From contig JAVXBD010000044.1 in assembly GCA_036660175.1 (NCBI GenBank), positions 1-10,671 on the forward strand: a stretch of 10,671 nt of DNA, given 5' to 3'. The notes under the pieces are model-generated. The model saw only the letters and a program-made list of their open reading frames with translations. It searched no databases and was not told the origin of the DNA. Position 1 is the first letter of the stretch, and each line of letters starts with the position of its first letter. This DNA is from Christensenella sp036660175 (lineage in GTDB: Bacteria; Bacillota; Clostridia; Christensenellales; Christensenellaceae). The position numbers and the translations under genes are program-made. Of this stretch, positions 1-5,797 are shown piece by piece.

Positions 1-62
1 CCTATCATCACTATGATTACTATAATTAGGCAACTGACCGCCCTAAAACTTTTATTTTTCAT
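1..62 (-). CDS. Start of an exported or membrane protein, cut by the window edge
   Basis: Only the first 20 codons are visible; the gene continues beyond base 1. The ATG at 62-60 starts MKNKSFRAVSCLIIVIIVMI, a short basic stretch followed by an unbroken hydrophobic run. This is typical of a signal peptide or N-terminal membrane anchor. A GAGAGGT Shine-Dalgarno-like element sits about 10 bases upstream. An in-frame ATG at 86-84 would add eight residues, but it has a weaker ribosome site and would put extra charged residues in front of the hydrophobic segment. A convincing minus-strand promoter at 223-251 points at it, giving a leader of about 150 nt. The mature protein and its function cannot be known from this piece. 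Confidence 0.5.
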   Translation of the reverse strand, partial: MKNKSFRAVSCLIIVIIVMI

Positions 63-216
63 TTTGCATTGACCTCTCTTTCGCATTTGGCAGATTTCCT
101 TGAAGTCCTGTTATTCATCATATGCCACTGCTAAAAGTTCCTTTTGCTCGTTTTTTTATGTGATGTGTTCCGACTGTTACTATCATCGGAATAGACCTTT
201 TTTCATTAAGAGATAT
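63..216 (-). other. Leader (5' untranslated) region of the left-edge gene
   Basis: This is the stretch between the predicted transcription start (~216) and the first codon of the left-edge gene. It contains an inverted repeat TTCCGA (168-173) / TCGGAA (186-191) with a 12-base loop. It also has a compact hairpin AAAAG (133-137) / CTTTT (141-145), and a TGGCA/TGCCA pairing could bracket the region just upstream of the ribosome site. Its length and foldability fit a regulatory leader, but I recognise no known riboswitch consensus in it. No convincing coding frame crosses it. Confidence 0.3.
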
Positions 217-222
217 ACTATA

Positions 223-251
223 ATCATACCATTCCATTACACATAAGTCAA
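223..251 (-). promoter_or_regulatory. Sigma-A-type promoter for the left-edge gene
   Basis: Read on the minus strand, the -35 element is TTGACT (251-246) and the -10 element is TATGAT (228-223). Each matches the consensus at five of six positions, and they are separated by exactly 17 bases. A TG one base before the -10 also makes it an extended -10. Transcription would start near 216. The promoter lies about 30 bases beyond the stop codon of the recombinase-like gene, and two perfect 10-bp direct repeats abut the -35. Confidence 0.65.
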
Positions 252-252
252 T

Positions 253-283
253 AATATGTTACAATATGTTACAAATATATTAC
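253..283. repeat. Tandem 10-bp direct repeats next to the -35 element
   Basis: On the plus strand AATATGTTAC occurs twice back to back (253-262 and 263-272). A degenerate third unit, AAATATATTAC, follows at 273-283. The spacing is about one helical turn, so a protein would see the same face each time. Relative to the minus-strand promoter the repeats lie at roughly -37 to -67, a usual place for a transcription activator. The stretch is AT-rich, so a chance origin is possible. Confidence 0.5.
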
Positions 284-1131
284 TATAATCCCAGTTTTTC
301 AAAATGCTGGGTTTTTTCTGCAATGCTTTTCTGTGATAATGCTTTCTTTTTTGTAACAATCGTTGTTTTTCGTCCTGTCATTTCAAGTAAATCAAAGATA
401 TTGTTGCCACGTTCCAGATACGTTTGTTCAAACAAATACCGCAGTTGTCTTAGGCACAGCTTTTGCGTGGGAATTGAGAGCTTTGCACCCAGTTTTTTAA
501 ATTCACGGCTTAGGTAGCTAGTATCAATAACCGCATTTTCACCACGTCCTGCAAAGATAATACCACTGCAAATCCCATATTCTTCACAATATGCCCTAAG
601 CTCTTTTCTGATATTCTTATTTAATATAATCGTCATATCTTTTTTGCCGACGCTGACATGGATATAGCCGTTTGTTACGGCATCCACCGTAATATACTGC
701 AAAGAATTGACGTTGATGCCCGTAGCAGCAATCGTGTGCAAAATATAATATATCTTTATGTTCTTCTTCTTGGCAAGCTTTAAAACACTTTTGTATTCTT
801 CCATGGTCAACATTTGACGTTCTTCAAAATCTGTATCTTTCACCACAAAATTTTCGACACATAAATTGTAAAGCTTTAGGTATTTTAAATATCTATTTAG
901 ACAGGAAAGGTAACTGCTGGCAGTAGATTCTTTAAATGCGACGGCGAGATAGTTTTTATAATCAATAATATCGCCTTTTTCGATTTCAGTTGTGTTCACC
1001 AAATTCTTCAAAAAACGAAAAGCAATTTTAAGATAACGATGATATAGATTCACAGTTAAATCGGTACACCCTTTTTTACGCAATGTATCTAAATAACCAG
1101 ACAAATTATTTTCTAATTCACAGATATTCAT
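283..1131 (-). CDS. Tyrosine recombinase-like protein lacking catalytic residues
   Basis: The 282-residue product has the layout of short XerC/D-type tyrosine recombinases: an N-terminal SAM-like core-binding half (about residues 1-100), then the catalytic-domain fold. I chose ATG 1131 because AGGGG lies 5 bases upstream; a TTG at 1152 would add seven residues. Numbering from that TTG, the usual TG-[IL]-R motif reads TGINVNSL, with Asn147 for the first catalytic Arg. The H-x-x-R box reads RQLR, so His is Arg235 while Arg238 remains. The LGH box reads TGR, with Arg261 for His, and the nucleophilic Tyr position is Lys270. No tyrosine occurs after residue 245. The frame is open to a normal LGL-type C-terminus and no frameshift restores RIY. 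It therefore probably binds DNA but cannot cut and rejoin it, though this alignment was made by eye. It has its own likely promoter. Confidence 0.82.
   Translation of the reverse strand: MNICELENNLSGYLDTLRKKGCTDLTVNLYHRYLKIAFRFLKNLVNTTEIEKGDIIDYKNYLAVAFKESTASSYLSCLNRYLKYLKLYNLCVENFVVKDTDFEERQMLTMEEYKSVLKLAKKKNIKIYYILHTIAATGINVNSLQYITVDAVTNGYIHVSVGKKDMTIILNKNIRKELRAYCEEYGICSGIIFAGRGENAVIDTSYLSREFKKLGAKLSIPTQKLCLRQLRYLFEQTYLERGNNIFDLLEMTGRKTTIVTKKKALSQKSIAEKTQHFEKLGL
290..317 (+). terminator. Possible plus-strand intrinsic terminator
   Basis: CCCAG (290-294) pairs with CTGGG (307-311) around a 12-base loop and is followed directly by six T residues (312-317). The T run is on the plus strand, so it would stop rightward transcription entering from the left. 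The hairpin sits within the final codons of the minus-strand recombinase-like gene. No plus-strand gene is visible upstream of it, so it may only guard against antisense transcription or be fortuitous. Confidence 0.35.
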
Positions 1132-1211
1132 TTCTACCCCTTTTATTACCAAATTATAAGAAACTTGGCAATGCTACCCCATCATCTAAAAAGAGAAAAT
1201 CCCGTATATAT

Positions 1212-1241
1212 ACTATAACACCACTGTTATGCATAAATCAA
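1212..1241 (-). promoter_or_regulatory. Likely promoter of the recombinase-like gene
   Basis: On the minus strand, TTGATT (1241-1236) and TATAGT (1217-1212) are separated by 18 bases. A TG one base ahead of the -10 gives an extended -10. Initiation near 1205 would leave a leader of about 74 nt before ATG 1131. It points away from the plus-strand promoter at 1289-1317, so the two form a divergent pair. Confidence 0.5.
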
Positions 1242-1288
1242 GACTTTTTTCATAAATTTGTTATTCATGTTCATAATATTATATGGAG

Positions 1289-1317
1289 TTGACATAAAAT
1301 AGCTATTTATGTATTAA
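1289..1317 (+). promoter_or_regulatory. Orphan plus-strand promoter with a palindromic spacer
   Basis: A perfect TTGACA (1289-1294) is followed after exactly 17 bases by TATTAA (1312-1317), four of six matches to the -10 consensus. The spacer contains the perfect 12-base palindrome AAATAGCTATTT (1297-1308), a position where a bound repressor would block RNA polymerase. It is the only strong plus-strand promoter I found, and it does not lead to a protein gene. Confidence 0.45.
1297..1308. promoter_or_regulatory. Palindromic operator candidate
   Basis: AAATAGCTATTT is a perfect palindrome lying between the -35 and -10 of the plus-strand promoter. It is about 56 bases upstream of the divergent -35 of the recombinase-like gene. 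The symmetry and placement suggest a dimeric regulator site. The AT-rich composition makes short palindromes fairly common, so this is tentative. Confidence 0.3.
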
Positions 1318-1322
1318 AAGCC

Positions 1323-1390
1323 ATCATACTGCACTGTTTTAGTATGTTTTCATATGAAAAAGCTTTGCCGATTACTGCAAAGCTTTTTTT
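1323..1390 (+). ncRNA. Candidate small RNA (~68 nt) between dUTPase and recombinase-like genes
   Basis: A transcript from the plus-strand promoter would begin near 1323 and end at the strong terminator at 1357-1390. It would fold into a first hairpin (CATACT 1325-1330 with AGTATG 1341-1346) and a linker containing the palindrome TTTTCATATGAAAA (1347-1360). The terminator hairpin follows, with seven T residues. No convincing protein is encoded; the only short frame is a 12-codon one starting at the internal ATG near 1354 with no good ribosome site. The RNA would converge on the 3' end of the dUTPase transcript, so an antisense or trans-acting role is possible. This is inferred from promoter plus terminator only. 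Confidence 0.35.
1357..1390. terminator. Strong bidirectional intrinsic terminator
   Basis: Arms AAAAAGCTTTGC (1357-1368) and GCAAAGCTTTTT (1377-1388) form a perfect 12-bp stem with an 8-base loop. The plus strand continues as seven T residues; the minus strand leaves the hairpin with five T residues. It can end the pitrilysin-dUTPase transcript coming from the right, 57 bases past the dUTPase stop, and any plus-strand RNA coming from the left. The longer T run favours the plus direction. Confidence 0.85.
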
Positions 1391-1445
1391 AGGTATCCAC
1401 TGTTATATTTTTGTTCTGATGCTGCAAAATAAAAGCCCCGATTTT

Positions 1446-1802
1446 TTAAAGCTCATAGCCTTTTTTTTGCGAAAGCCCATGCTGTCTGTCAAAGTTTTCC
1501 TTGTTTTTATGCAGGTATCTGTCAAGCAATTCATCAGCGTTCATGCCTGTTTTTATGCACATGCTTACGAAAAAGTGCAGAATATCCACCAGCTCGCCTT
1601 TGACAAGGTCGCTGTCTATTTCTTTTTTATTCTTCCACCATTTAAAATTGACTTCATCAATCAATTCTGCAAGCTCAGACATCATTGCAAGCGTTTCCTT
1701 TTGAATCCACTCGTCCATTGTGATGTCCTGCAATCCTCGTTTTTTTATAATCTCATCATCAAAGTTTTTTTGATGTTCAAAAATCACATCTAATTTATCC
1801 AT
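1446..1802 (-). CDS. Dimeric all-alpha dUTPase (dUTPase_2 / MazG-like)
   Basis: The 118-residue protein matches the dimeric dUTPase family of the all-alpha NTP pyrophosphatase fold, which converts dUTP to dUMP and pyrophosphate. That keeps uracil out of DNA and feeds thymidylate synthesis. Visible metal-binding motifs are ExxE at residues 43-46 (ELAE) and ExxD at 70-73 (ELVD). NFKWWK lies between them, and a C-terminal KNKENFDRQ...GY stretch is typical of the family. I chose ATG 1802 because AGGGAG lies 8 bases upstream; an in-frame TTG at 1838 would overlap the preceding gene's stop codon and bury that ribosome site in coding sequence. It follows the M16 protease gene by 28 bases and is probably co-transcribed with it. 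A related MazG-type nucleotide pyrophosphohydrolase with other substrates is the main alternative. Confidence 0.85.
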   Translation of the reverse strand: MDKLDVIFEHQKNFDDEIIKKRGLQDITMDEWIQKETLAMMSELAELIDEVNFKWWKNKKEIDSDLVKGELVDILHFFVSMCIKTGMNADELLDRYLHKNKENFDRQHGLSQKKGYEL

Positions 1803-1830
1803 AAGTGATTCTCCCTTCTGCACAACTTTA

Positions 1831-3096
1831 TTACGCAAGAATTTTCTTTAGCTTCTCTTTATCGTCAATTTTTCCGACGTATGTTGCAGTAATAAGCTCT
1901 GGCTTAATCATATAATCAATCGTGCTTCTGATTTCATCATAGGTTACTTCGCTGAATTTTTTCAGCACTTCTTCATCACTGCTTACCGTACCCGTCAGCA
2001 TCATCGTCTTTCCAATTGCGTTCATTTTGGCAGAAGTGCTTTCCAACGAAAGTATAAAGTTTCCACGAAGCTGTTCTTTGCTCTGTAAAAATTCTTCCTG
2101 CGTAATGCCCGATTTTTTAATCAATTCAAGTTCTTCCAAAATCATCTCGGTCACAATGTTTGTGTTTTGTGACATAGTGCCTGCATAAATCGTAAACATA
2201 CCTGTGTTTCTAAAAAGTGACGGGAAAGATGCAACTGAATATGCCATTCCCATTTCCTCACGAATTTTTTGGAATAGTCGGGAACTCATAGAGCCGCCAA
2301 TTACGTTATTCAAGATATTCATTGCGTATCGGCTCGGATCTTTTAGACTATAAGATGGCATTGCCATGCAGATATGCACTTGCTCAATATCCTTTATCGC
2401 CGTATCAAATGCCGCAGACGGTACAAAGCTTGAACAATCTGCAAATTGCGGCACAATTAAAGGTTTTCTGTTGATATTAGACAAATATTGGTTCAAATAA
2501 TCAATCAGTTCTTTTGTTTTAAAATTTCCAGCCACCGCAATCACAATGTTTTCCGCCGTATAATATTTATCCATGTACGCAACCAAATCTTCACGCATAA
2601 ACCCTTTAATGTTTTGTGCTGGCCCTAAAATTGTTTTTTCCAGTGAACAGCCTTTAAAATATGACGAGGAAATCAAATCCATCGCCAAATCTTCTGGATT
2701 ATCATTAGACATCGCAATTTCTTCCAGTACAACACCTTTCTCTTTTTCAAGCTCAGCAGAATCCAGTGTAGCGTTGCAAAACACGTCCGTTAAAATCTCA
2801 ATGCCTTCCTCTAATTTTTCGTCAATCATCTTGATATAATAGCACGTTGCTTCTTTTGAAGTAAACGCATTAATCTGCCCACCGATATTGTCAACATCAA
2901 CCGAAACCTGCTTTGCACTGCGCTTTGTAGTGCCTTTGAAAAGCATATGCTCTATTAAATGCGACAATCCGTTTTCGTTTTTATTTTCTGTAATAGAGCC
3001 TGCGCCCACCCAAATTCCAATGGTTGTTGAATGAAAATTCTCCAGCTTTTCAGCAATCAGCGTAACACCGCATTCTAATTTTTCTTTGATATACAT
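1831..3096 (-). CDS. M16 (pitrilysin/processing peptidase) zinc metalloprotease
   Basis: This is a 421-residue single-unit member of the M16B family, related to the protease encoded near pnp in Bacillus (mlpA/ymxG). The inverted zinc motif HLIEH lies at residues 46-50, and the downstream acidic ligand is in VVLEEI near residue 125, so the active site looks complete. The C-terminal half carries the second M16 domain, with an R...Y-type segment around FRNTGMFTIYAGT. Nothing resembles a signal peptide, so it should act in the cytoplasm. The start is uncertain: ATG 3096 has GGAG 6 bases upstream, ATG 3108 adds four residues, and the longest frame (3141) would begin inside the T run of the pnp terminator. 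It has no obvious promoter of its own and probably depends on readthrough from pnp. Confidence 0.94.
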   Translation of the reverse strand: MYIKEKLECGVTLIAEKLENFHSTTIGIWVGAGSITENKNENGLSHLIEHMLFKGTTKRSAKQVSVDVDNIGGQINAFTSKEATCYYIKMIDEKLEEGIEILTDVFCNATLDSAELEKEKGVVLEEIAMSNDNPEDLAMDLISSSYFKGCSLEKTILGPAQNIKGFMREDLVAYMDKYYTAENIVIAVAGNFKTKELIDYLNQYLSNINRKPLIVPQFADCSSFVPSAAFDTAIKDIEQVHICMAMPSYSLKDPSRYAMNILNNVIGGSMSSRLFQKIREEMGMAYSVASFPSLFRNTGMFTIYAGTMSQNTNIVTEMILEELELIKKSGITQEEFLQSKEQLRGNFILSLESTSAKMNAIGKTMMLTGTVSSDEEVLKKFSEVTYDEIRSTIDYMIKPELITATYVGKIDDKEKLKKILA

Positions 3097-3130
3097 TGTT
3101 TTCTCCATCTTCTTCACTTCTTTCATATGA

Positions 3131-3163
3131 TTGTAAAACAAAAGCCGGCAAAAGATACCGGCT
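3131..3163 (-). terminator. Intrinsic terminator after pnp
   Basis: On the minus strand AGCCGG (3163-3158) pairs with CCGGCT (3148-3143) around a 9-base loop, followed by a T-rich tail (TTTGTTTT). It begins 22 bases past the pnp stop. The stem is only six pairs but all GC-rich at the core, so partial readthrough into the M16 gene is likely, because no separate promoter is apparent there. Confidence 0.75.
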
Positions 3164-3184
3164 CCTGTAACTTTTCATAAGTTT

Positions 3185-5284
3185 TTATGCTTGTAAATCT
3201 TCTTCTTTGACGCCTTTATGCGTTAAATTGATGCGCCCTTGCTTATCAACTTCTACGACTCTTACCAGCAACTCATCACCGATATTGCACACATCCTCAA
3301 CCTTTTTAATAAATTCGTTTGAAAGGTTAGAGATTCTGCACATACCTTCTTTGCCTGGCACAAGCTCAACAAAAGCACCAAAGCTCATAATGCGAGTCAC
3401 TTTGCCTCTAAAAACTTCGCCCGCTTTTACTTCTCTTGTAATCGCTTCAATAATATTGCGTGCTTTTTTTGCCGCCGCATCATCAGCCGTCAAAATCGAC
3501 ACTCTGCCATCGTCCTCAATATCAATCTTTACACCAGTTTCGTCAATGATTTTGTTGATGACTTTTCCACCTGCGCCAATAACTTCACGGATTTTATCAG
3601 GATCAATGGTAAATTGAATAATTTTTGGTGCATAAGGTGAAAGATGTTCACGAGGAGCAGCCAAAACTTCATTCATTTTTCCAAGAATAAACAATCTACC
3701 TGTCAAAGCCTGTGCAAGCGCACGCTCCAATACTTCTTTGTCAATTCCTTTGATTTTAATGTCCATTTGAATTGCCGTAATACCTTTTGCAGTACCAGCA
3801 ACCTTAAAGTCCATATCTCCTAAGAAATCTTCTAACCCTTGAATATCTGTCAAAACAACAACTTTCCCATTGTTTACATCTTTGATAAGCCCCATTGCAC
3901 AGCCCGCCACAGCAGCCTTCATAGGCACTCCAGCATCCATCAGTGCAAGAGAGCTAGAACATACGCTCGCTTGTGAAGTAGAGCCGTTAGAACTGATAAC
4001 TTCCGAAACCGAACGAATTGCATAAGGAAATTCTTCCACAGACGGTAGCATTGGCTCGATCGCTCTTTCAGCAAGTGCACCGTGACCAATCTCACGTCTT
4101 GAAGTAGAACGCATCATTTTTGCCTCACCTGTTGAATATGGCGGCATATTATAATGGTGCATATATCTTTTGAAATCATCATCAGACAATCCGTCCAGTG
4201 TTTGCCCTTCACGCAATGCGCCTAAGGTTACAATATTCATTGCCTGTGTCAAACCACGTGTAAATACGGAACTACCATGCGTTCTTGCAAACAATCCAGT
4301 TTCACACCAAATCGGTCTGATGTCTTCATATCCTCTGCCATCAGGGCGTATGCCCTCGTTGACAATTTTATTACGAATAACTTCTTTCGTCATGTAATAA
4401 AGCACATTTGAAACATGCACTGCGCTGTCTTCAAATTGATCCGCAAAATGCTCAATTGTTTCTTTTTTTACTTGCTCGGTACGTTCTTCTCTCGTATCTC
4501 TATCAAACGTATCAGCACTCCAAATCACTTTATCCATCGCATATTCACGTACAGCAGCATCAATTTCAGCAGGAATCTGATAAACATCTGCATCTACTGC
4601 TGGTTTTCCGATTTCGTCTTTGATTGTTTGAATAAACGCACAGATTTTTTTGATTTCTTCGTGTGCAAAAAGAATTGCATTCAGCATTTCTTCTTCTGTA
4701 ATTTCGTTTGCGCCTGCTTCTACCATCATCACTGCATCTTTTGTACCAGATACAACAAGGCTCAGTCTGCTTTTTTCACGCTGCTGCGTGTTTGGGTTGA
4801 TGATATATTCACCATCGACCATGCCCACTGCAACAGAACCTGTTGGCCCTGCAAATGGAAGTCCAGAAATGCAAAGTGCCGCCGAAGAACCAATCATTGC
4901 GTAAATCTCTGGTGGAATTTCTGTATCCACAGACATCACTGTTGCGATAATTTGCACATCGTTATAATATCCCTTTGGAAACAACGGACGGATTGGTCTA
5001 TCAATCAAACGAGCCGCCAAAATTGCTTTTTCGGAAGGACGCCCTTCTCTTTTAATAAATCCACCAGGGATTTTCCCTACTGAATAAAGTTTTTCTTCGT
5101 ATTCCACACTCAACGGGAAAAAATCAAGCCCTTCACGTTTTGTTTTTGCAGCAGTTGCATTAACAAATACAGCCGTATCTCCGCATCTTACAATGACAGA
5201 TCCGCCAGCCTGAAAAGCGTATTTACCGCTTTCAATGCTCATCTTGCGTCCGCCAAGTTCCATTTCATATACTTTATGTTGCAT
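3185..5284 (-). CDS. pnp: Polyribonucleotide nucleotidyltransferase (PNPase)
   Basis: This 699-residue enzyme degrades RNA 3' to 5' by phosphorolysis, releasing nucleoside diphosphates. Domains run in the standard order: first RNase PH-like domain (about 1-230), helical linker, second RNase PH-like domain (about 310-550), KH (about 555-615) and S1 (about 622-690). The catalytic stretch EDFLGDMDFK places Asp486, Asp492 and Lys494 at the same numbers as in the Escherichia coli enzyme. The substrate loop RPIRPLFP and the KH signature IGAGGK (569-574) are present. ATG 5284 has a near-perfect AGGAGG 5 bases upstream. It lies 160 bases after rpsO, the usual neighbour, but behind the rpsO terminator. 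Family members often control their own mRNA through leader cleavage; the inverted repeat upstream could serve this, but that is inference. Confidence 0.99.
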   Translation of the reverse strand: MQHKVYEMELGGRKMSIESGKYAFQAGGSVIVRCGDTAVFVNATAAKTKREGLDFFPLSVEYEEKLYSVGKIPGGFIKREGRPSEKAILAARLIDRPIRPLFPKGYYNDVQIIATVMSVDTEIPPEIYAMIGSSAALCISGLPFAGPTGSVAVGMVDGEYIINPNTQQREKSRLSLVVSGTKDAVMMVEAGANEITEEEMLNAILFAHEEIKKICAFIQTIKDEIGKPAVDADVYQIPAEIDAAVREYAMDKVIWSADTFDRDTREERTEQVKKETIEHFADQFEDSAVHVSNVLYYMTKEVIRNKIVNEGIRPDGRGYEDIRPIWCETGLFARTHGSSVFTRGLTQAMNIVTLGALREGQTLDGLSDDDFKRYMHHYNMPPYSTGEAKMMRSTSRREIGHGALAERAIEPMLPSVEEFPYAIRSVSEVISSNGSTSQASVCSSSLALMDAGVPMKAAVAGCAMGLIKDVNNGKVVVLTDIQGLEDFLGDMDFKVAGTAKGITAIQMDIKIKGIDKEVLERALAQALTGRLFILGKMNEVLAAPREHLSPYAPKIIQFTIDPDKIREVIGAGGKVINKIIDETGVKIDIEDDGRVSILTADDAAAKKARNIIEAITREVKAGEVFRGKVTRIMSFGAFVELVPGKEGMCRISNLSNEFIKKVEDVCNIGDELLVRVVEVDKQGRINLTHKGVKEEDLQA

Positions 5285-5365
5285 AGTTTCCTCCTAAATT
5301 CTAATCATGCAAACGTCATTGCGTAAGCATTAAAAGGCATGAATCCATCACACCTGTCTATTTTC

Positions 5366-5401
5366 AATAGCAAAATAAAATTTCATACAAATTTTGCTGT
5401 T
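5366..5401 (-). repeat. Inverted repeat in the rpsO-pnp spacer
   Basis: AGCAAAAT (5369-5376) and ATTTTGCT (5391-5398) are perfect 8-base arms with a 14-base loop, and extend to 11-base arms with one mismatch. The inner AAATTT blocks (5378-5383, 5388-5393) could add pairing. A small competing hairpin, CTATT/AATAG (5358-5370), shares one arm, so the two folds exclude each other. It stands about 80 bases ahead of pnp, where other bacteria carry a processed, autoregulatory pnp leader stem. I found no convincing separate pnp promoter in this 160-base spacer. Confidence 0.4.
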
Positions 5402-5405
5402 CTTT

Positions 5406-5436
5406 TAATAATAAAGAGCGAGAAATACCCGCTCTT
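5406..5436 (-). terminator. Intrinsic terminator after rpsO
   Basis: On the minus strand AAGAGCG (5436-5430) pairs with CGCTCTT (5420-5414) around a 9-base loop, then a T-rich tail (TTATTATT). It begins 8 bases past the rpsO stop and would separate an abundant rpsO mRNA from pnp. The tail is interrupted by A residues, so leakiness is plausible. Confidence 0.75.
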
Positions 5437-5444
5437 ATGCTACA

Positions 5445-5708
5445 CTATTTTCTTAAGTTTAAGCTAACAATCAGGTTTCTGTACCTTTCAATGTCTTTCT
5501 CTTTTAGATACCCAAGCAATCCACGTCTTTTACCAACCATCTTCAGCAATCCACGTCTTGAGTGTGAATCTTTGTCATTAATTTTCAAATGCTCATTCAA
5601 ATGATTAATTCTAAATGTTAATAGGGCGATTTGAACCTCTGGCGAACCTGTATCCCCTTCTTTTTGGGCATACTTCTGAATAATCTCTGTTTTTGTTGCT
5701 TTATCCAT
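5445..5708 (-). CDS. rpsO: 30S ribosomal protein S15
   Basis: The 87-residue protein carries the S15 core: GDTGSPEVQIALLT, HSRRGLLKMVGKRRGLL and YLKEKDIERY, the contacts to helices 20-22 of 16S rRNA. S15 is an early binder in assembly of the 30S platform. The start is decided by the ribosome site: GGAGGA lies 7 bases before ATG 5708, whereas the longer frame from ATG 5723 would place that site inside the coding region and give a non-family MEEEK leader. Length agrees with the usual 88-89 residues. It has its own promoter inside the end of ribF, a foldable leader and a terminator, so it can be expressed far above the upstream operon genes. Confidence 0.99.
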   Translation of the reverse strand: MDKATKTEIIQKYAQKEGDTGSPEVQIALLTFRINHLNEHLKINDKDSHSRRGLLKMVGKRRGLLGYLKEKDIERYRNLIVSLNLRK

Positions 5709-5792
5709 TTTTTCTTCCTCCATTTTCTTGTAAACCCGTCATACTATGGTGGCGTCGGAGTGTCGCACATCAGAGTATTCGGTCATATACAA
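5709..5792 (-). promoter_or_regulatory. Structured rpsO leader, probable S15 autoregulatory site
   Basis: The ~80-nt leader can fold into one long interrupted stem. Reading the minus strand, TTGTA (5792-5788) pairs with TACAA (5732-5728), CCG (5782-5780) with CGG (5738-5736), and ATACT (5778-5774) with AGTAT (5745-5741). Innermost, GTGCG (5768-5764) pairs with CGCCAC (5754-5749) with one bulged base. The fold begins at about the predicted transcription start and ends six bases before the GGAGGA ribosome site. Ribosomal protein S15 is known to repress its own mRNA through different leader structures in different bacteria. That this one does so is inference, and I do not recognise a catalogued S15 leader class. 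Confidence 0.5.
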
Positions 5793-5797
5793 AGTAT

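Noticed and set aside
70..134. Small minus-strand frame beginning at the ATGATG near 117-122
   Set aside because: It has no ribosome site at a proper distance, about 20 codons and a highly charged product; it lies in the leader of the left-edge gene.
63..216. Cyclic-di-GMP, purine, fluoride or T-box riboswitch in the left leader
   Set aside because: UGAUGAAU recalls part of a c-di-GMP-II aptamer, but its other conserved blocks are absent. None of the other classes' core motifs is present.
300..380. A frameshift explaining the missing catalytic tyrosine
   Set aside because: The other two minus-strand frames here give no RIY-type motif, and one hits an early stop, while the existing frame ends in the family-like LGL.
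283..1131. The recombinase-like gene as the marker of an integrated mobile element
   Set aside because: No attachment-site repeats, tRNA target, excisionase or other mobile genes are visible, and the catalytic residues are missing.
1344..1793. 149-codon open frame on the plus strand opposite the dUTPase gene
   Set aside because: It reads through a strong terminator and the antisense of a conserved gene, with a hydrophobic low-complexity product and no ribosome site; a shadow frame.
4415..5083. 222-codon open frame on the plus strand opposite pnp
   Set aside because: It is antisense to a clearly real gene, its product is rich in Cys, His and Phe without family resemblance, and no promoter or ribosome site supports it.
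5285..5360. A separate pnp promoter (TTGAAA with 17 bases to ATTCAT)
   Set aside because: The -10 matches only three of six positions and there is no extended -10; too weak to call.
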